Positions 9,829 to 19,700 of a DNA stretch of 64,000 nt are shown here, piece after piece. The translations under genes were made by a program, and so were the position numbers. The stretch comes from an uncultured Bacteroidales bacterium (GTDB taxonomy: Bacteria; Bacteroidota; Bacteroidia; Bacteroidales; Paludibacteraceae). Where the stretch lies: the NCBI GenBank assembly GCA_946534715.1, contig CAMNCW010000036.1, forward strand, positions 19,820-83,819, given 5' to 3'. Below the pieces are notes generated by a model that worked only from the letters and a program-made list of their open reading frames with translations, searched no databases and had not been told where the DNA came from. Numbering within the stretch: position 1 is the stretch's first letter; each line of letters begins with the position of its first letter.

Positions 9829-10771
9829 CTTTCTCAAAATTGATACGTTCGCTTACTATATATGACGGACGACCTTTCGATTGCTCGTAAATCTTTCCGA
9901 TATAGACACCAACCAATCCCATCAAAGCGATCTGCATACCAAACACAAACCAGATAGAAACGAACAGCGTCAACCATCCGTCTACCGTAATACCGGTACA
10001 TAGATAATGAATTGCCAATATCAAAGCAGCAAGTATTGACAAAGCAGAAATCCATACACCTACCTTCATCATCAGTCGCAAAGGTTTGTCTGAAAAAGCG
10101 ATAATTGTCTCTACTGCCAAATTGATACGCTTGCGCAAGGTGTATGACGATGACAATCCATCCGTACGTTCTGCATGCGGAATGGGTTCTACGTACTGAC
10201 GGAATCCTACCCACTTATTCATCAGCGGATAATATCTCCTGTAGTCTCCCATCGTTTTCATTGCATCCACTACTTTGTGGTTGTACAGAATGAAATTAGC
10301 TATCGACTCATCCATCTCAACTTCCGTTAGGTATTTCATCACTTTGTTGAAGGCATGCGACCCCAAACGTTTTATAGCCCCGTCCTGTCGCTGTTGACGA
10401 CTGGCCAATACGATGTCATAACCTTCTTGAGCCCGGTTGTACATTGTCTGAATGAAAGCCGGTGTGTCTTGCAAATCACAATCCAGGGTCACGATCCACT
10501 CCCCTTGAGCCGCATCCAATCCTGCATTCAGCGCATACTGCTGACCAAAATTCTTACTAAGGAACACGCCCTTTACATGCGCGTCTTTTGCACATATCTC
10601 GCGGATGATCTGCCTACTATTATCCGGTCCATGGTCCTCCACAAGAATGATCTCGTACTCCTTCGATATCGGTTCCACAGCTTCTTCAATCTGCTTCACT
10701 AACTCATGTAAGGTCTTCTCAGCTCTATATACCGGAGAGATGACAGATATATGTATGTTTTTTTTCATCAT
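9821..10771 (-). CDS. Glycosyltransferase family 2, GtrB/DPM1-like (polyprenyl-phosphate sugar synthase)
   Basis: ISVISPVYRAEKTLHELVKQIEEA...LDCDLQDTPAFI and two C-terminal TM helices. Confidence 0.87.
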   Translation of the reverse strand: MMKKNIHISVISPVYRAEKTLHELVKQIEEAVEPISKEYEIILVEDHGPDNSRQIIREICAKDAHVKGVFLSKNFGQQYALNAGLDAAQGEWIVTLDCDLQDTPAFIQTMYNRAQEGYDIVLASRQQRQDGAIKRLGSHAFNKVMKYLTEVEMDESIANFILYNHKVVDAMKTMGDYRRYYPLMNKWVGFRQYVEPIPHAERTDGLSSSYTLRKRINLAVETIIAFSDKPLRLMMKVGVWISALSILAALILAIHYLCTGITVDGWLTLFVSIWFVFGMQIALMGLVGVYIGKIYEQSKGRPSYIVSERINFEKDE

Positions 10772-11097
10772 TTAATCATTTTTCTTATTTCACATAACTC
10801 CTCTTTGACGCGGAGGAGGATCTCAAGGGCGGACTGTCGTTCGTCGGAGCGTCTGGTATTTGAGGCTAACTCTTTGCGAATGGCTTCTATGCGCGTGATC
10901 TTCAGTTCGTCGCGGATATATTTGATACGTTTGATAAGTTCGTGATTCTCAGGCGTATAATACCGGTTTCCATGGCCGTCCTTACGCGGCACAAGATCAT
11001 TGAACTGCTTCTCCCAATAACGCAGCGTGGTGGCAGGTACGCCTGTCATCTCCTCCGTCTCGCGTAGCGAGTAATATTGTTTCTCTATCTCTTTCAA
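10768..11097 (-). CDS. MerR family transcriptional regulator
   Basis: YYSLRETEEMTGVPATTLRYWEKQFNDLVPRKDGHGNRYYTPENHELI. Confidence 0.9.
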   Translation of the reverse strand: MKEIEKQYYSLRETEEMTGVPATTLRYWEKQFNDLVPRKDGHGNRYYTPENHELIKRIKYIRDELKITRIEAIRKELASNTRRSDERQSALEILLRVKEELCEIRKMIK

Positions 11098-11137
11098 GGG
11101 TCAGTTATTGGTGTTTCTCGGACCTGATGATTGTCTG

Positions 11138-12442
11138 TTATTTGCAGATTTTCAGCTTCTTACCATCGCGGATATTGTCGCTGGTCAATCCATTCCATTG
11201 TTTGAGTTGTTTGACGGTGCAATGGAATTTCTTAGCAATGCCGCCGAGTGTGTCGCCTTTTTTGATGGTATAATAGGTCACTCCGTTCACACGATACGCG
11301 CCGGTGATGGATGTCACCTTCGCCAAATCAATCTCCGCGCGACGGTTATTGATCAAACTATCTGCCTTGTATGCCAGAATGTTGTTTTCCTGCTCAATGA
11401 ACGCACCTACTTTCTCAGAGGGCAGGCAAAGCGCATATGGTGTTCCTCCGGGCAGAATATCCCGCGAATACTGCGGGTTCAGCCGACGCAGTTCATCCAT
11501 CGGAATATCCAGATTCTTGCTTACCTGTTGCAAGTGTAGCCGTTGGGTCGTTAAAATAGTGTCCGTCAACATGGTCTTCTCAATCGGCGCCTTGCAAATA
11601 CCGTGTTCTTCGCCATAGGTCATGGCGTAGTTGGCGGCAATGAAGATAGGCACGTAGTTGCGGGTCTCTTTTGGCAGATACGGATAGATAGACCAGAAAT
11701 CACGTTTTCCTCCTGCGCGGCGGATGGCTTTGTTGACGTTTCCGCTTCCGCAGTTATAGGCGGCGATGACCAGATTCCAATCGAAATAGATATTGTACAT
11801 GCTGGACAGGAAGCGGCAGGCAGCGTCGGTCGATTTGACAGGATCCATACGCTCGTCCACTAAGGAATTCACTTCCAAACCGAACAACTTACCCGTTCCC
11901 GGCATGAACTGCCAAAGTCCTGCAGCGCCCGCATGCGAACGCGCAATGGGGTTCAAAGCCGACTCGATGATAGGCAAGTATTTGAGTTCGTAGGGCAGGT
12001 TATATCGTCCCAAAGCCTCTTCAAATATCGGGAAATAATACTCGCTCATGCGCATCATGCGCGCCACTTGTTTGGGGCTGCGTTTGACATACCTTAATAT
12101 AAACGCGCGCACGCGTTCGTTGTACGGCAGTTCAATGACGCATGGCAATGCCTGCAAGCGCGCCTTATAAACCGAGTCGGGCAGACTCGCGGTGTCTAAT
12201 GAAGCTACGCAACCTGTGGTGTCGAGCCATTGGAGACTCCAATCCAGCGTCCGGTATTCGATGTCCGTCAGATCCTGCTCTTTCCACTGTGCGTAGTAGG
12301 GTAGAATAGGGATGACGGTGTCTTCGGCGATTTCAATGCTGTCTTGGATGACGAGACTGTCAATACCCAGACTGTCTGCCTCTTGCGCGCATACACATAC
12401 CGTGGCGCAGAGACCTAATAATATTCCAAAAATCTTTCTCAA
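11138..12442 (-). CDS. Lytic transglycosylase (MltD-like) with LysM
   Basis: LIIESALNPIARSHAGAAGLWQFMPGTGKLFGLEVNSLVDERMDP catalytic region; C-terminal LysM (YTIKKGDTLGGIAKKFHCTVKQLKQWN). Confidence 0.92.
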   Translation of the reverse strand: MRKIFGILLGLCATVCVCAQEADSLGIDSLVIQDSIEIAEDTVIPILPYYAQWKEQDLTDIEYRTLDWSLQWLDTTGCVASLDTASLPDSVYKARLQALPCVIELPYNERVRAFILRYVKRSPKQVARMMRMSEYYFPIFEEALGRYNLPYELKYLPIIESALNPIARSHAGAAGLWQFMPGTGKLFGLEVNSLVDERMDPVKSTDAACRFLSSMYNIYFDWNLVIAAYNCGSGNVNKAIRRAGGKRDFWSIYPYLPKETRNYVPIFIAANYAMTYGEEHGICKAPIEKTMLTDTILTTQRLHLQQVSKNLDIPMDELRRLNPQYSRDILPGGTPYALCLPSEKVGAFIEQENNILAYKADSLINNRRAEIDLAKVTSITGAYRVNGVTYYTIKKGDTLGGIAKKFHCTVKQLKQWNGLTSDNIRDGKKLKICK

Positions 12443-13083
12443 AACTGTATAGCTAATTTTAATTCAGCACTCTTTTGTTGCTGTAAATCATAATAAATCT
12501 GCGGTTCTATATTCAGCGTCAGGTCAGGTGAGATGTCATAGTCAAATAACTGCGCATCCACGTACGCATCTATCAGACTCAGCGCATACACAATGACGGT
12601 CGCTAAAATGGAATAGTCCCGGTATCGGCGATAGATGTTCTGTTGGTTTTTGAGGGTGTTCATCCATGTGCTCTCTCCGCCAACGCGGGCTAATGTGTAT
12701 CCGTCCGGCAGCACCGCGATATACGTCTTGTCGGCATCTTCCGTCACCGTTCCGGCTTGTACATCTTTGTATAAGTCCAGATAGGCGGTTTTGTAGCCAG
12801 AATAGCGGTTTTGCATCTGACTGATGGCATAGCCGCATCCCATGAAAGCGCCATAGACGATCGGCAGTTTCCAATAGGAGCGGTTGTAGATCTGTCCTGC
12901 TCCGGGGATGATCACACCGAGCCACACCGCTTTGCGGGCGTCTGGCAGTTTGGTCATGTCGATATAGTACTTATAATCCGCGTCGGAGGTGCTTGTTGTG
13001 TCCGGGGTGTAATAGACCTGTCCGCTCTGCGCAGATGCAGAACCGACCCAGAAAAGCAGTACTATAATCCACCATTTTCTCAA
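12439..13083 (-). CDS. DUF5683 domain-containing protein
   Basis: KAVWLGVIIPGAGQIYNRSYWKLPIVYGAFMGCGYAIS; conserved neighbour of ParB/MltD in Bacteroidota. Confidence 0.8.
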   Translation of the reverse strand: MRKWWIIVLLFWVGSASAQSGQVYYTPDTTSTSDADYKYYIDMTKLPDARKAVWLGVIIPGAGQIYNRSYWKLPIVYGAFMGCGYAISQMQNRYSGYKTAYLDLYKDVQAGTVTEDADKTYIAVLPDGYTLARVGGESTWMNTLKNQQNIYRRYRDYSILATVIVYALSLIDAYVDAQLFDYDISPDLTLNIEPQIYYDLQQQKSAELKLAIQF

Positions 13084-13913
13084 CCTAACTTGCTGATTAT
13101 CTGTTGTAATTCTTCTTCGTTGGCAAACGCGATCACCACTTTGCCTTCCTGTATCTTCACTTTCAGTCCGGTACGCTGGCTAAGCTCGTTTTGCAATGCC
13201 TCGTATGGGTTTTCGCCTTTGTTTTTGGACTTTTTGCTCTCCACCTCTTTCTCTTCCTGCGCCAGCGCCTCTACTTTGCGGACGGAAAGTCCCTCTTTCA
13301 GAATTCGCTGATAGAGTGCCAATTGCCGTTCCGCCGAAGGGGTCGCCAAAATAGCACGGGCATGACCCATATCAATCTTTTTCTCTTTGATACCTACCTG
13401 TATCTCTGCCGGCAGTTTGAGCAAACGCAGATAGTTGGCTACCGTTGCGCGTTTCTTGCCCACACGTTCCGACATACGCTCTTGCGTCAGGTTATAGTCG
13501 TCCATCAGTCGCTGATAAGCCAAGGCGATCTCGATAGCATCCAAGTCTTCACGCTGGATGTTCTCAATGAGGGCCCATTCCATCACCTGCTCGTCTTTGG
13601 CGGTGCGGATATATGCAGGGATGCGATCCAGACCGGCTATCTTGCTGGCTCTGAAACGACGTTCACCGGCGATGATCATATAGGTGCCGTCACTGTTGTC
13701 ACGCAGCGTGATAGGGGAGATCACACCATGTTCGCGGATCGAGTCTGCCAACTCCTGCAACGCCTCTTCGTCGAACGTACGACGCGGCTGATCCGGGTTC
13801 GCTACGATCTGATCCAAAGCAATCTCCGAAATCGAACTGCCGCCGTTGGTATCTACATGCGAGGTGTCGATCAAGGCATCCAACCCTCGTCCAAGTCCTG
13901 TCATCTTTTTCAT
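13080..13913 (-). CDS. parB: ParB/Spo0J chromosome-partitioning protein
   Basis: LGRGLDALID; ANPDQPRRTFDEEALQELADSIREHGVISPI; GERRFRASKIAG. Likely start ATG at 13913. Confidence 0.95.
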   Translation of the reverse strand: MKKMTGLGRGLDALIDTSHVDTNGGSSISEIALDQIVANPDQPRRTFDEEALQELADSIREHGVISPITLRDNSDGTYMIIAGERRFRASKIAGLDRIPAYIRTAKDEQVMEWALIENIQREDLDAIEIALAYQRLMDDYNLTQERMSERVGKKRATVANYLRLLKLPAEIQVGIKEKKIDMGHARAILATPSAERQLALYQRILKEGLSVRKVEALAQEEKEVESKKSKNKGENPYEALQNELSQRTGLKVKIQEGKVVIAFANEEELQQIISKLG

Positions 13914-13930
13914 AATTGTCAATTATCAAT

Positions 13931-14695
13931 TTATTTATTTCTCGCAATCAGTTCCTTCGCCAATGATTTGTAGTTCTTGGCACCCTTGGAAGAGGGGTCG
14001 TACTCGATCACGGACACGCCATGAGACGGAGCCTCGCTCAGACGCACGTTACGCGCAATCACCGTATTGAAGACCAGATCCCCGAAATGGCGTTTCACCT
14101 CTTCATAGACTTGGTTGCTGAGTCTCAGACGGTTGTCGAACATCGTCAGCAGGAAACCCTCAATCTTCAAATCGGGGTTCAGTTTGGATTTGATGATCTT
14201 GATCGTATTGAGCAATTTGGCAATGCCCTCCAACGCAAAGAACTCGCATTGCACCGGAATGATCACACTGTCGCTGGCGGTCAGGGCATTGACGGTGATC
14301 AGACCCAGAGACGGACTGCAGTCAATCAAGATATAGTCGTATTCGTCCTTCACCTGTGCTAAGATATTTTTGAGCAGCAACTCGCGGCGCTCTAAATTCA
14401 GCATCTCTATTTCCGCGCCAACCAGGTCAATATGGCTTGGTAGTACGTCTAAATTCTCCGTTTCGGTATGAATAATTGCTTTATGCGGGTCAATAGCATT
14501 GATGAGGCATTCGTAGATAGTGTTGTCCAACTCACGCAACTCTATTCCCAAACCCGACGAAGTGTTCGCCTGCGGGTCTGCGTCAATCAGTAACACATGT
14601 TTGCCTTCTTTGGCTAACGATGCGGCTAAGTTGATTGAGGTGGTCGTCTTGCCAACGCCTCCTTTTTGATTCGCTATGGAAATAACTTTACTCAT
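13931..14695 (-). CDS. parA: ParA/Soj ATPase
   Basis: ISIANQKGGVGKTTTSINLAASLA deviant Walker A. Confidence 0.96.
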   Translation of the reverse strand: MSKVISIANQKGGVGKTTTSINLAASLAKEGKHVLLIDADPQANTSSGLGIELRELDNTIYECLINAIDPHKAIIHTETENLDVLPSHIDLVGAEIEMLNLERRELLLKNILAQVKDEYDYILIDCSPSLGLITVNALTASDSVIIPVQCEFFALEGIAKLLNTIKIIKSKLNPDLKIEGFLLTMFDNRLRLSNQVYEEVKRHFGDLVFNTVIARNVRLSEAPSHGVSVIEYDPSSKGAKNYKSLAKELIARNK

Positions 14696-15684
14696 ATATG
14701 TTGTATTATTGTTTCTGCTTCTATTTCTTTGCAGGCAAAATTAGCGTACCTGCAATGATTTGTTCCGTGGCATGTGCAGGGTCTGCAACGCAAGTCGTGC
14801 CGCTGGATGATGTCATTCGGGTTCTGTTTCCATCCGCCGAAACCGATGATAGGGTGAGTTGCACACCAAACGCTGATGGCTCGCAGTCCCACTAAACTGG
14901 ATAAGTGCTGGTTTGCGCTGTCCATACAGATCATCACGTCCAAATCCCGCATCAGCTCCAGCTCCTCTTCTAATTTCAGTTTGCCGGCTACGCTCTCCGT
15001 TCTCGGAAAGACGCTGGCCCATTGGCGTAACATCTCGCACTCCACGGAGCCGGCTCCGAATAGAAAGACACGGGTATGCTTGTCCGCTGTGAGCATCGCG
15101 ATGATGTCTTTCGTCACGCGGTAAGGTAGCATGTTCGATTTCGATTTGGCGAACGGCGCCAAGCCGATCCATCGTCCCTCTTTCTCGCCGAACATAGTGC
15201 GTACGTGTTTGGCGGCTTTCTTGTTCACCGGCAACGCTGTGAACGATTCGTCGGTCTCTAACCCCGCGCGGCGGAACGCATCTTCGTAGCGCTCGAACTC
15301 AGTGGGCATTGAACGCCTCATACCGATACCGAAGAGGGTGATCAGATGTTTGCGAAAACGTCCGTAATGAACGCGTGTCACTTTTTTGCCGCTCAGCCAT
15401 AGTAAGGCATCCAATGCCCTCGTGCGGTTTATGTCTTGCAGGTCAATCACTGCATCCACTTCGCTGCGCAACTCTTTCCATAAATCCCAAACGCCGTTCC
15501 AATCCAGCCTATTGTCCACTTCGTGAAAACGCACATTGGGCATCGGGGCGAACATGGCGCTCAGCTCTTTTTTGGCGGCGATGACGAATTGATCATTCGG
15601 GTAGCGCTTGCTCAGTGATGCTACAACAGGAACCGTCATGGCTACATTTCCTAAAGTGGCAAAACGAATGATCAGATAAGTCAT
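14692..15684 (-). CDS. Glycosyltransferase family 9 (heptosyltransferase-like)
   Basis: YLIIRFATLGNVAMTVPVVASLSKRYP; ATGA overlap with parA. Confidence 0.87.
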   Translation of the reverse strand: MTYLIIRFATLGNVAMTVPVVASLSKRYPNDQFVIAAKKELSAMFAPMPNVRFHEVDNRLDWNGVWDLWKELRSEVDAVIDLQDINRTRALDALLWLSGKKVTRVHYGRFRKHLITLFGIGMRRSMPTEFERYEDAFRRAGLETDESFTALPVNKKAAKHVRTMFGEKEGRWIGLAPFAKSKSNMLPYRVTKDIIAMLTADKHTRVFLFGAGSVECEMLRQWASVFPRTESVAGKLKLEEELELMRDLDVMICMDSANQHLSSLVGLRAISVWCATHPIIGFGGWKQNPNDIIQRHDLRCRPCTCHGTNHCRYANFACKEIEAETIIQHI

Positions 15685-15716
15685 GGTGATTGGCGATTGG
15701 ACGATTTACAATTGGA
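15685..15716. repeat. Heptameric array, intergenic (GT9/DUF4861)
   Basis: tgattgg/cgattgg/acgattt/acaattg, 7-bp period. Confidence 0.65.
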
Positions 15717-16614
15717 TAGCATCAAACCAATCCTGGTCTGTGGCAAACTTTTGCTCCCCGTTGTTCCATTCGCTCCAGCATGCGCCGAAGAAATAGGTTA
15801 GGGTATCACCGATGTTGTATGGCCGCACGGCATACAGAATACCGTCTTGGATATTCGTGGAGGCGCCGTTCGGAATGACTACGGCGATGTAGTTCCTGCC
15901 TTGCGAGGTGGAGCCGTTATAGTCGTAGTTCATCTTGGCGGCGGTCTTGTCGCTCAGTGCATCTTCCGCGTAAGCGGCAATACCGCAGTGGTCGCAGGTA
16001 TAGACATTTTCCACGCTGTCATGGATGCAGATACCTCCGCCGAGCCACAGGGTACCTTCGTATGCGTATTCGCCGCTCAACACTACGTCCGCGCGGTTCA
16101 GCATCTTACCTGCTTCGGCGGTGATGGTGATGCTCTCTTGCAGTACATGACCGTTGATCTCAAAACTGTCATACTCTAATTTGAACACGATCTTCTCCGG
16201 TGTCTGCTCCAAGATTTGCCAGCGGTCATAAGCGCCGCCTACATAGATTTTGTCGGACGGATCGTCATCTATCATCGCCACTAATCCGCCGGCTCCGCAG
16301 GTGTGCCCCACTTTATAGCAATCCAACCCCTTGCCGTAATTGATGTGATAAGGCAGACCCAGCACATGTTCGCGGTAGTAGAAACTATCTACCACTAATT
16401 CCGGGCTTGCTTTGAGCCACAGATCCACACCGTTGCTGGGGTTTTCAGGACGAAGCGCAGGACCGTACATGCGGAATGCCGCATATTCGTTTTCCCACGC
16501 AAAGTCATCCTTTCGCTCCGGTACATAACGCCCGTACACTTTGGGCTGCACTGCCTCTTTGTGGCAGGCTGTCAGACAAAACAGCACTCCTATAAATAAT
16601 ACTATCCTGCGCAT
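15706..16614 (-). CDS. DUF4861 family lipoprotein
   Basis: Lipobox signal peptide MRRIVLFIGVLFCLTAC; VYGRYVPERKDDFAWENEYAAFRMYGPAL typical of DUF4861; start ATG at 16614. Confidence 0.8.
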   Translation of the reverse strand: MRRIVLFIGVLFCLTACHKEAVQPKVYGRYVPERKDDFAWENEYAAFRMYGPALRPENPSNGVDLWLKASPELVVDSFYYREHVLGLPYHINYGKGLDCYKVGHTCGAGGLVAMIDDDPSDKIYVGGAYDRWQILEQTPEKIVFKLEYDSFEINGHVLQESITITAEAGKMLNRADVVLSGEYAYEGTLWLGGGICIHDSVENVYTCDHCGIAAYAEDALSDKTAAKMNYDYNGSTSQGRNYIAVVIPNGASTNIQDGILYAVRPYNIGDTLTYFFGACWSEWNNGEQKFATDQDWFDAIQL

Positions 16615-16618
16615 ACCG

Positions 16619-16653
16619 TCAATTATCAATTATCAATTGTCAATTATCAATTA
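16619..16653. repeat. Heptameric CAATTRT array, intergenic (DUF4861/kduI)
   Basis: caattat/caattat/caattgt/caattat/caatta. Confidence 0.88.
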
Positions 16654-17493
16654 CTTCAAGTCCGTGATCTTGCTGAAATCTTGGTCTCCGTAATCAAGGT
16701 TTTCGCCGCCCATGCCCCATATAAAGGTGTAGTTGTGCGTAGCGGCGGCACTGTGGATCGACCATTCGGGACTCAGCACGGCTTGGTTGCCTTTCATCCA
16801 GATATGACGGGTCTCTTCTACCTCGCCCATGAAGTGGCAAACAGCCTGCTCTTCGGGTACTTCGAAATAGAAATACGCTTCCATACGGCGGCTGTGTACG
16901 TGAGCCGGCATGGTGTTCCATACGCTTCCGGTGTTCAGTTCCGTCATACCCATTTGCAGTTGGCAGGTCGGTAACACTTGGTTCACAAGCATCTTGTTGA
17001 TATCGCGTTCGTTGGACATCTCCAGACTGCCCATGTGAGCCACTACCGCATCGGCTTTCGTCACTTTCTTGTCCGGGTACGCGCAATGTGCGGTCGTGGA
17101 ATTGAAATAGAAGAGTGCAGGCTTGTCTGCATCCATACTCTCAAACTTCACCTCTCTGTCGCCGCGACCGAGGTAAAGCGCCTCTTTGTAATCCAACTCA
17201 TACACCTTGTCGCCGGCAATGACGCGACCTTTGCCGCCTACGTTGAAGATACCCATCTCACGGCGAGTCAGGAAAAATGGTGCCTTCAGCGGATCTATAG
17301 CCTCCAACAGCAATGTCTCGCCTACGGGCATGGCTCCGCCAACGATCATGCGGTCGTACATGGAATAAACCATGTTCACTTCGTTCTTTACAAACACGTT
17401 TTCAATCAGGAAATCCTTGCGGAGTCTTGTCGTGTCATAACTCTTCGCGTCAACAGGGTTGGACGCATACCGTACTTCATAATTTGTTTTCAT
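16651..17493 (-). CDS. kduI: 5-dehydro-4-deoxy-D-glucuronate isomerase
   Basis: KTNYEVRYASNPVDAKSYDTTRLRKDFLIENVF; NTMPAHVHSRRMEAYFYFEVPEEQAVCHFMGEVEETRHIWM. Confidence 0.95.
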   Translation of the reverse strand: MKTNYEVRYASNPVDAKSYDTTRLRKDFLIENVFVKNEVNMVYSMYDRMIVGGAMPVGETLLLEAIDPLKAPFFLTRREMGIFNVGGKGRVIAGDKVYELDYKEALYLGRGDREVKFESMDADKPALFYFNSTTAHCAYPDKKVTKADAVVAHMGSLEMSNERDINKMLVNQVLPTCQLQMGMTELNTGSVWNTMPAHVHSRRMEAYFYFEVPEEQAVCHFMGEVEETRHIWMKGNQAVLSPEWSIHSAAATHNYTFIWGMGGENLDYGDQDFSKITDLK

Positions 17494-17528
17494 ATATTTT
17501 TGCAATTATCTATTATCAAAAATTTGTG

Positions 17529-17560
17529 CAAAGGTACGAAAAAAAAATGACATATGCAAA
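17529..17560 (-). promoter_or_regulatory. Bacteroidota-type promoter upstream of kduI
   Basis: On the minus strand: TTTGCATATGTC...TACCTTTG, matching -33 TTTG / -7 TAnnTTTG. Confidence 0.7.
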
Positions 17561-17664
17561 TTTATTTTAAATTTGACATGTTAAACTGAAAATCAACAGA
17601 TATTTTTGTATGAATCTGTGAGGTGTGTGGAAGATGCCCCGGGCGAATGTGGCGCGGGCGCGAA

Positions 17665-18291
17665 TTATCGTATGGGAAGAAGCCATCCGAGATTGACGCT
17701 CAGGTCAAAGGGAGAGGCAAGGCTGTATTTGTCGATGAGCGTAGTGCCGTAAATGCCACCGAAGGAGTAGTTTGCACGGATCTCCAATTGGTATAAGCCG
17801 GCTTTCTTGGTCTGGATGTAAAATCCTGTTCCGCCGGCTAAACCCCAATCGAACCGGTGATCAACGGTCTTGGTCTCGTCCTTGACGCAATAACCGATTT
17901 GTGGCCCTAAGTTCAAGAACCATTTGCCGACCTCGCCACCGAAATTGAGGTGCATAAGGATCGGCAGTTCGATATAATGAAGGTTGTTATAAGTGTGTCC
18001 GGCGGTCTCGGTATAGGTAGCCCAGCCTCTGTGAAGGTAGTTCAGTTCCGTTTGGAAATGGCAGTATTTATGTCCGGCATAGCGGAAGACGAAACCTCCG
18101 TTTCCGCCTAACACAGCGGCATTGGTGATAGGCGTCATACCTTCCATAGATGGCCTGAAAAAGACCGTGGAAGCCGTTACGCCGCCATGGAAACCGACGT
18201 AGAACTCCGGTCTCTTCAACCGCGGTTGTGCGAACGCTGCCACACAGCATACCACCACGACCACACATCCTATGAATCGTTTAATTATCAA
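17665..18291 (-). CDS. Outer-membrane beta-barrel protein, PorT-like
   Basis: Signal peptide then FYVGFHGGVTASTVFFRPSMEG...; candidate TTG start lies in a heptamer repeat. Confidence 0.7.
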   Translation of the reverse strand: MIIKRFIGCVVVVVCCVAAFAQPRLKRPEFYVGFHGGVTASTVFFRPSMEGMTPITNAAVLGGNGGFVFRYAGHKYCHFQTELNYLHRGWATYTETAGHTYNNLHYIELPILMHLNFGGEVGKWFLNLGPQIGYCVKDETKTVDHRFDWGLAGGTGFYIQTKKAGLYQLEIRANYSFGGIYGTTLIDKYSLASPFDLSVNLGWLLPIR

Positions 18292-18301
18292 TTCTCAATT
18301 A
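18282..18301. repeat. Heptameric array at LysM-PBP stop / PorT-like start
   Basis: taattatcaattctcaatta. Confidence 0.75.
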
Positions 18302-19700
18302 CCCTCACTTCTTCGTTTTGCCATCCGCCTTCGCCTACTTGTGTCCAGCGGATAATAGACTGTAAACCTTGCGTTTCTTTTTCACCGTTGAGCCATCCGA
18401 TCATAGCGCGCATAAGGTCATAACCCAAAAGGTCAAAACGCGGTGCATCGGAAGTGTGATTGGTCAGATAATAGTGTTCCCAGAGGTTGTCATACTCTTC
18501 GTGGTCGGTCTCTTTGCGGAACACCGAGGTGTACACCTGCGGCAGGTCGAGGTTCTCCTTCTGCCATGCGTACTGGCTGACGAGGCGCACTTTGTAGCCT
18601 TTTTCCTGTAAGAGTGACAAATGGGGCAGGAGGATGCGCACATGTTGGAACTTGTCGGAATAGAGAATGAAGAGGTTCTCTTTGGCGCTATCCAAGGCAT
18701 ACTCGATGGAGTCGATCATCAGGTCATGAAGGGGAACGGACGTATATTGGATCTCGCTCCGTTGGAGACGTTTGCGCAGTGCGCGGACAGGCGCCGATAG
18801 TTCTGCATCGCGTACATCCACGGTGATGCAATGGGTCGCGCTGTCATGCGCTGCAATCCACGTAAAGAGACTGTCCGCCTCCTGTTCGTCCGTAGAGTTG
18901 AATTGCAGCACTTGCTTGCGGTTGGCCAGATCCATATCGTCGCTGAAGGGGAGCAAGAGGGGCACTTGATGGGTCTCGCACCATGCCGCCATACGCTCGA
19001 TCTGTATCGGATAAACCAAGCCCAAGATCCCTCGTACGCTGTCTAACTCGGTGCTGTCACAGAGGGCGTTGATGCGTCTCTCGCTCCGTTCGGTGTCATA
19101 GACGCGCAGACGATATAAAGTGCTGTCATTCTGCATCGTGCGCAAAGCCAACAAAGCGCCTTGATAGAACTCCATCATCCGCTCGGCGTTCGTGCTCTTT
19201 TTGGTCTGATGGCTCTCAAAGGGTAGCATAAGGGCTAATTCCACCACCTTGCGCTCAACCGGCTGTACTGAATCGGTCATTACCGAATCCGTCTGTAAGG
19301 TATCGACCGATAGAATCGTGTCCGGTTTGATGGGGTCTGTTTGGCCTTTCAAACTATCTACGATCATCTGTAAACTATCCACTTTTTGCTTCAACGGGTT
19401 CGCATGCACTTTTTCTATTTCTCGTCCTGTTGGCAGATACAGGGTCTCGCCGAAATGCAGACCTCGTTCGCGTAACTGCGGGTTCAGACGAACAATCTCC
19501 GCTTGCGGCACATTGAAATTGACACCGATGCGGTATAGACCGATGCTGCGTTCCACTTGATAGACATATACTTCCTCTCCGTTGATGGTGTCTAACGGAT
19601 AGTTCAGTAACTCTTGCGCCTGTGTCCAAGCGCAGAAAAAGATGCTCAGCAACAGGGCGGACAGTCGCAGCCCTTTCGACTCAAATCTCTCAACTTTCAT
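18288..19700 (-). CDS. LysM plus ABC-type periplasmic-binding-like protein
   Basis: LysM-like N-terminus (YQVERSIGLYRIGVNFNVPQAEIVRLNP), then Peripla_BP-like fold; likely ATG at 19700 (ATGA overlap with gldG). Confidence 0.75.
   Translation of the reverse strand: MKVERFESKGLRLSALLLSIFFCAWTQAQELLNYPLDTINGEEVYVYQVERSIGLYRIGVNFNVPQAEIVRLNPQLRERGLHFGETLYLPTGREIEKVHANPLKQKVDSLQMIVDSLKGQTDPIKPDTILSVDTLQTDSVMTDSVQPVERKVVELALMLPFESHQTKKSTNAERMMEFYQGALLALRTMQNDSTLYRLRVYDTERSERRINALCDSTELDSVRGILGLVYPIQIERMAAWCETHQVPLLLPFSDDMDLANRKQVLQFNSTDEQEADSLFTWIAAHDSATHCITVDVRDAELSAPVRALRKRLQRSEIQYTSVPLHDLMIDSIEYALDSAKENLFILYSDKFQHVRILLPHLSLLQEKGYKVRLVSQYAWQKENLDLPQVYTSVFRKETDHEEYDNLWEHYYLTNHTSDAPRFDLLGYDLMRAMIGWLNGEKETQGLQSIIRWTQVGEGGWQNEEVRVIEN

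Noticed and set aside
13080-14695. ParAB as plasmid or mobile-element partition genes
   Set aside because: Gene context (DUF5683, MltD, envelope genes) matches the chromosomal Bacteroidota arrangement.
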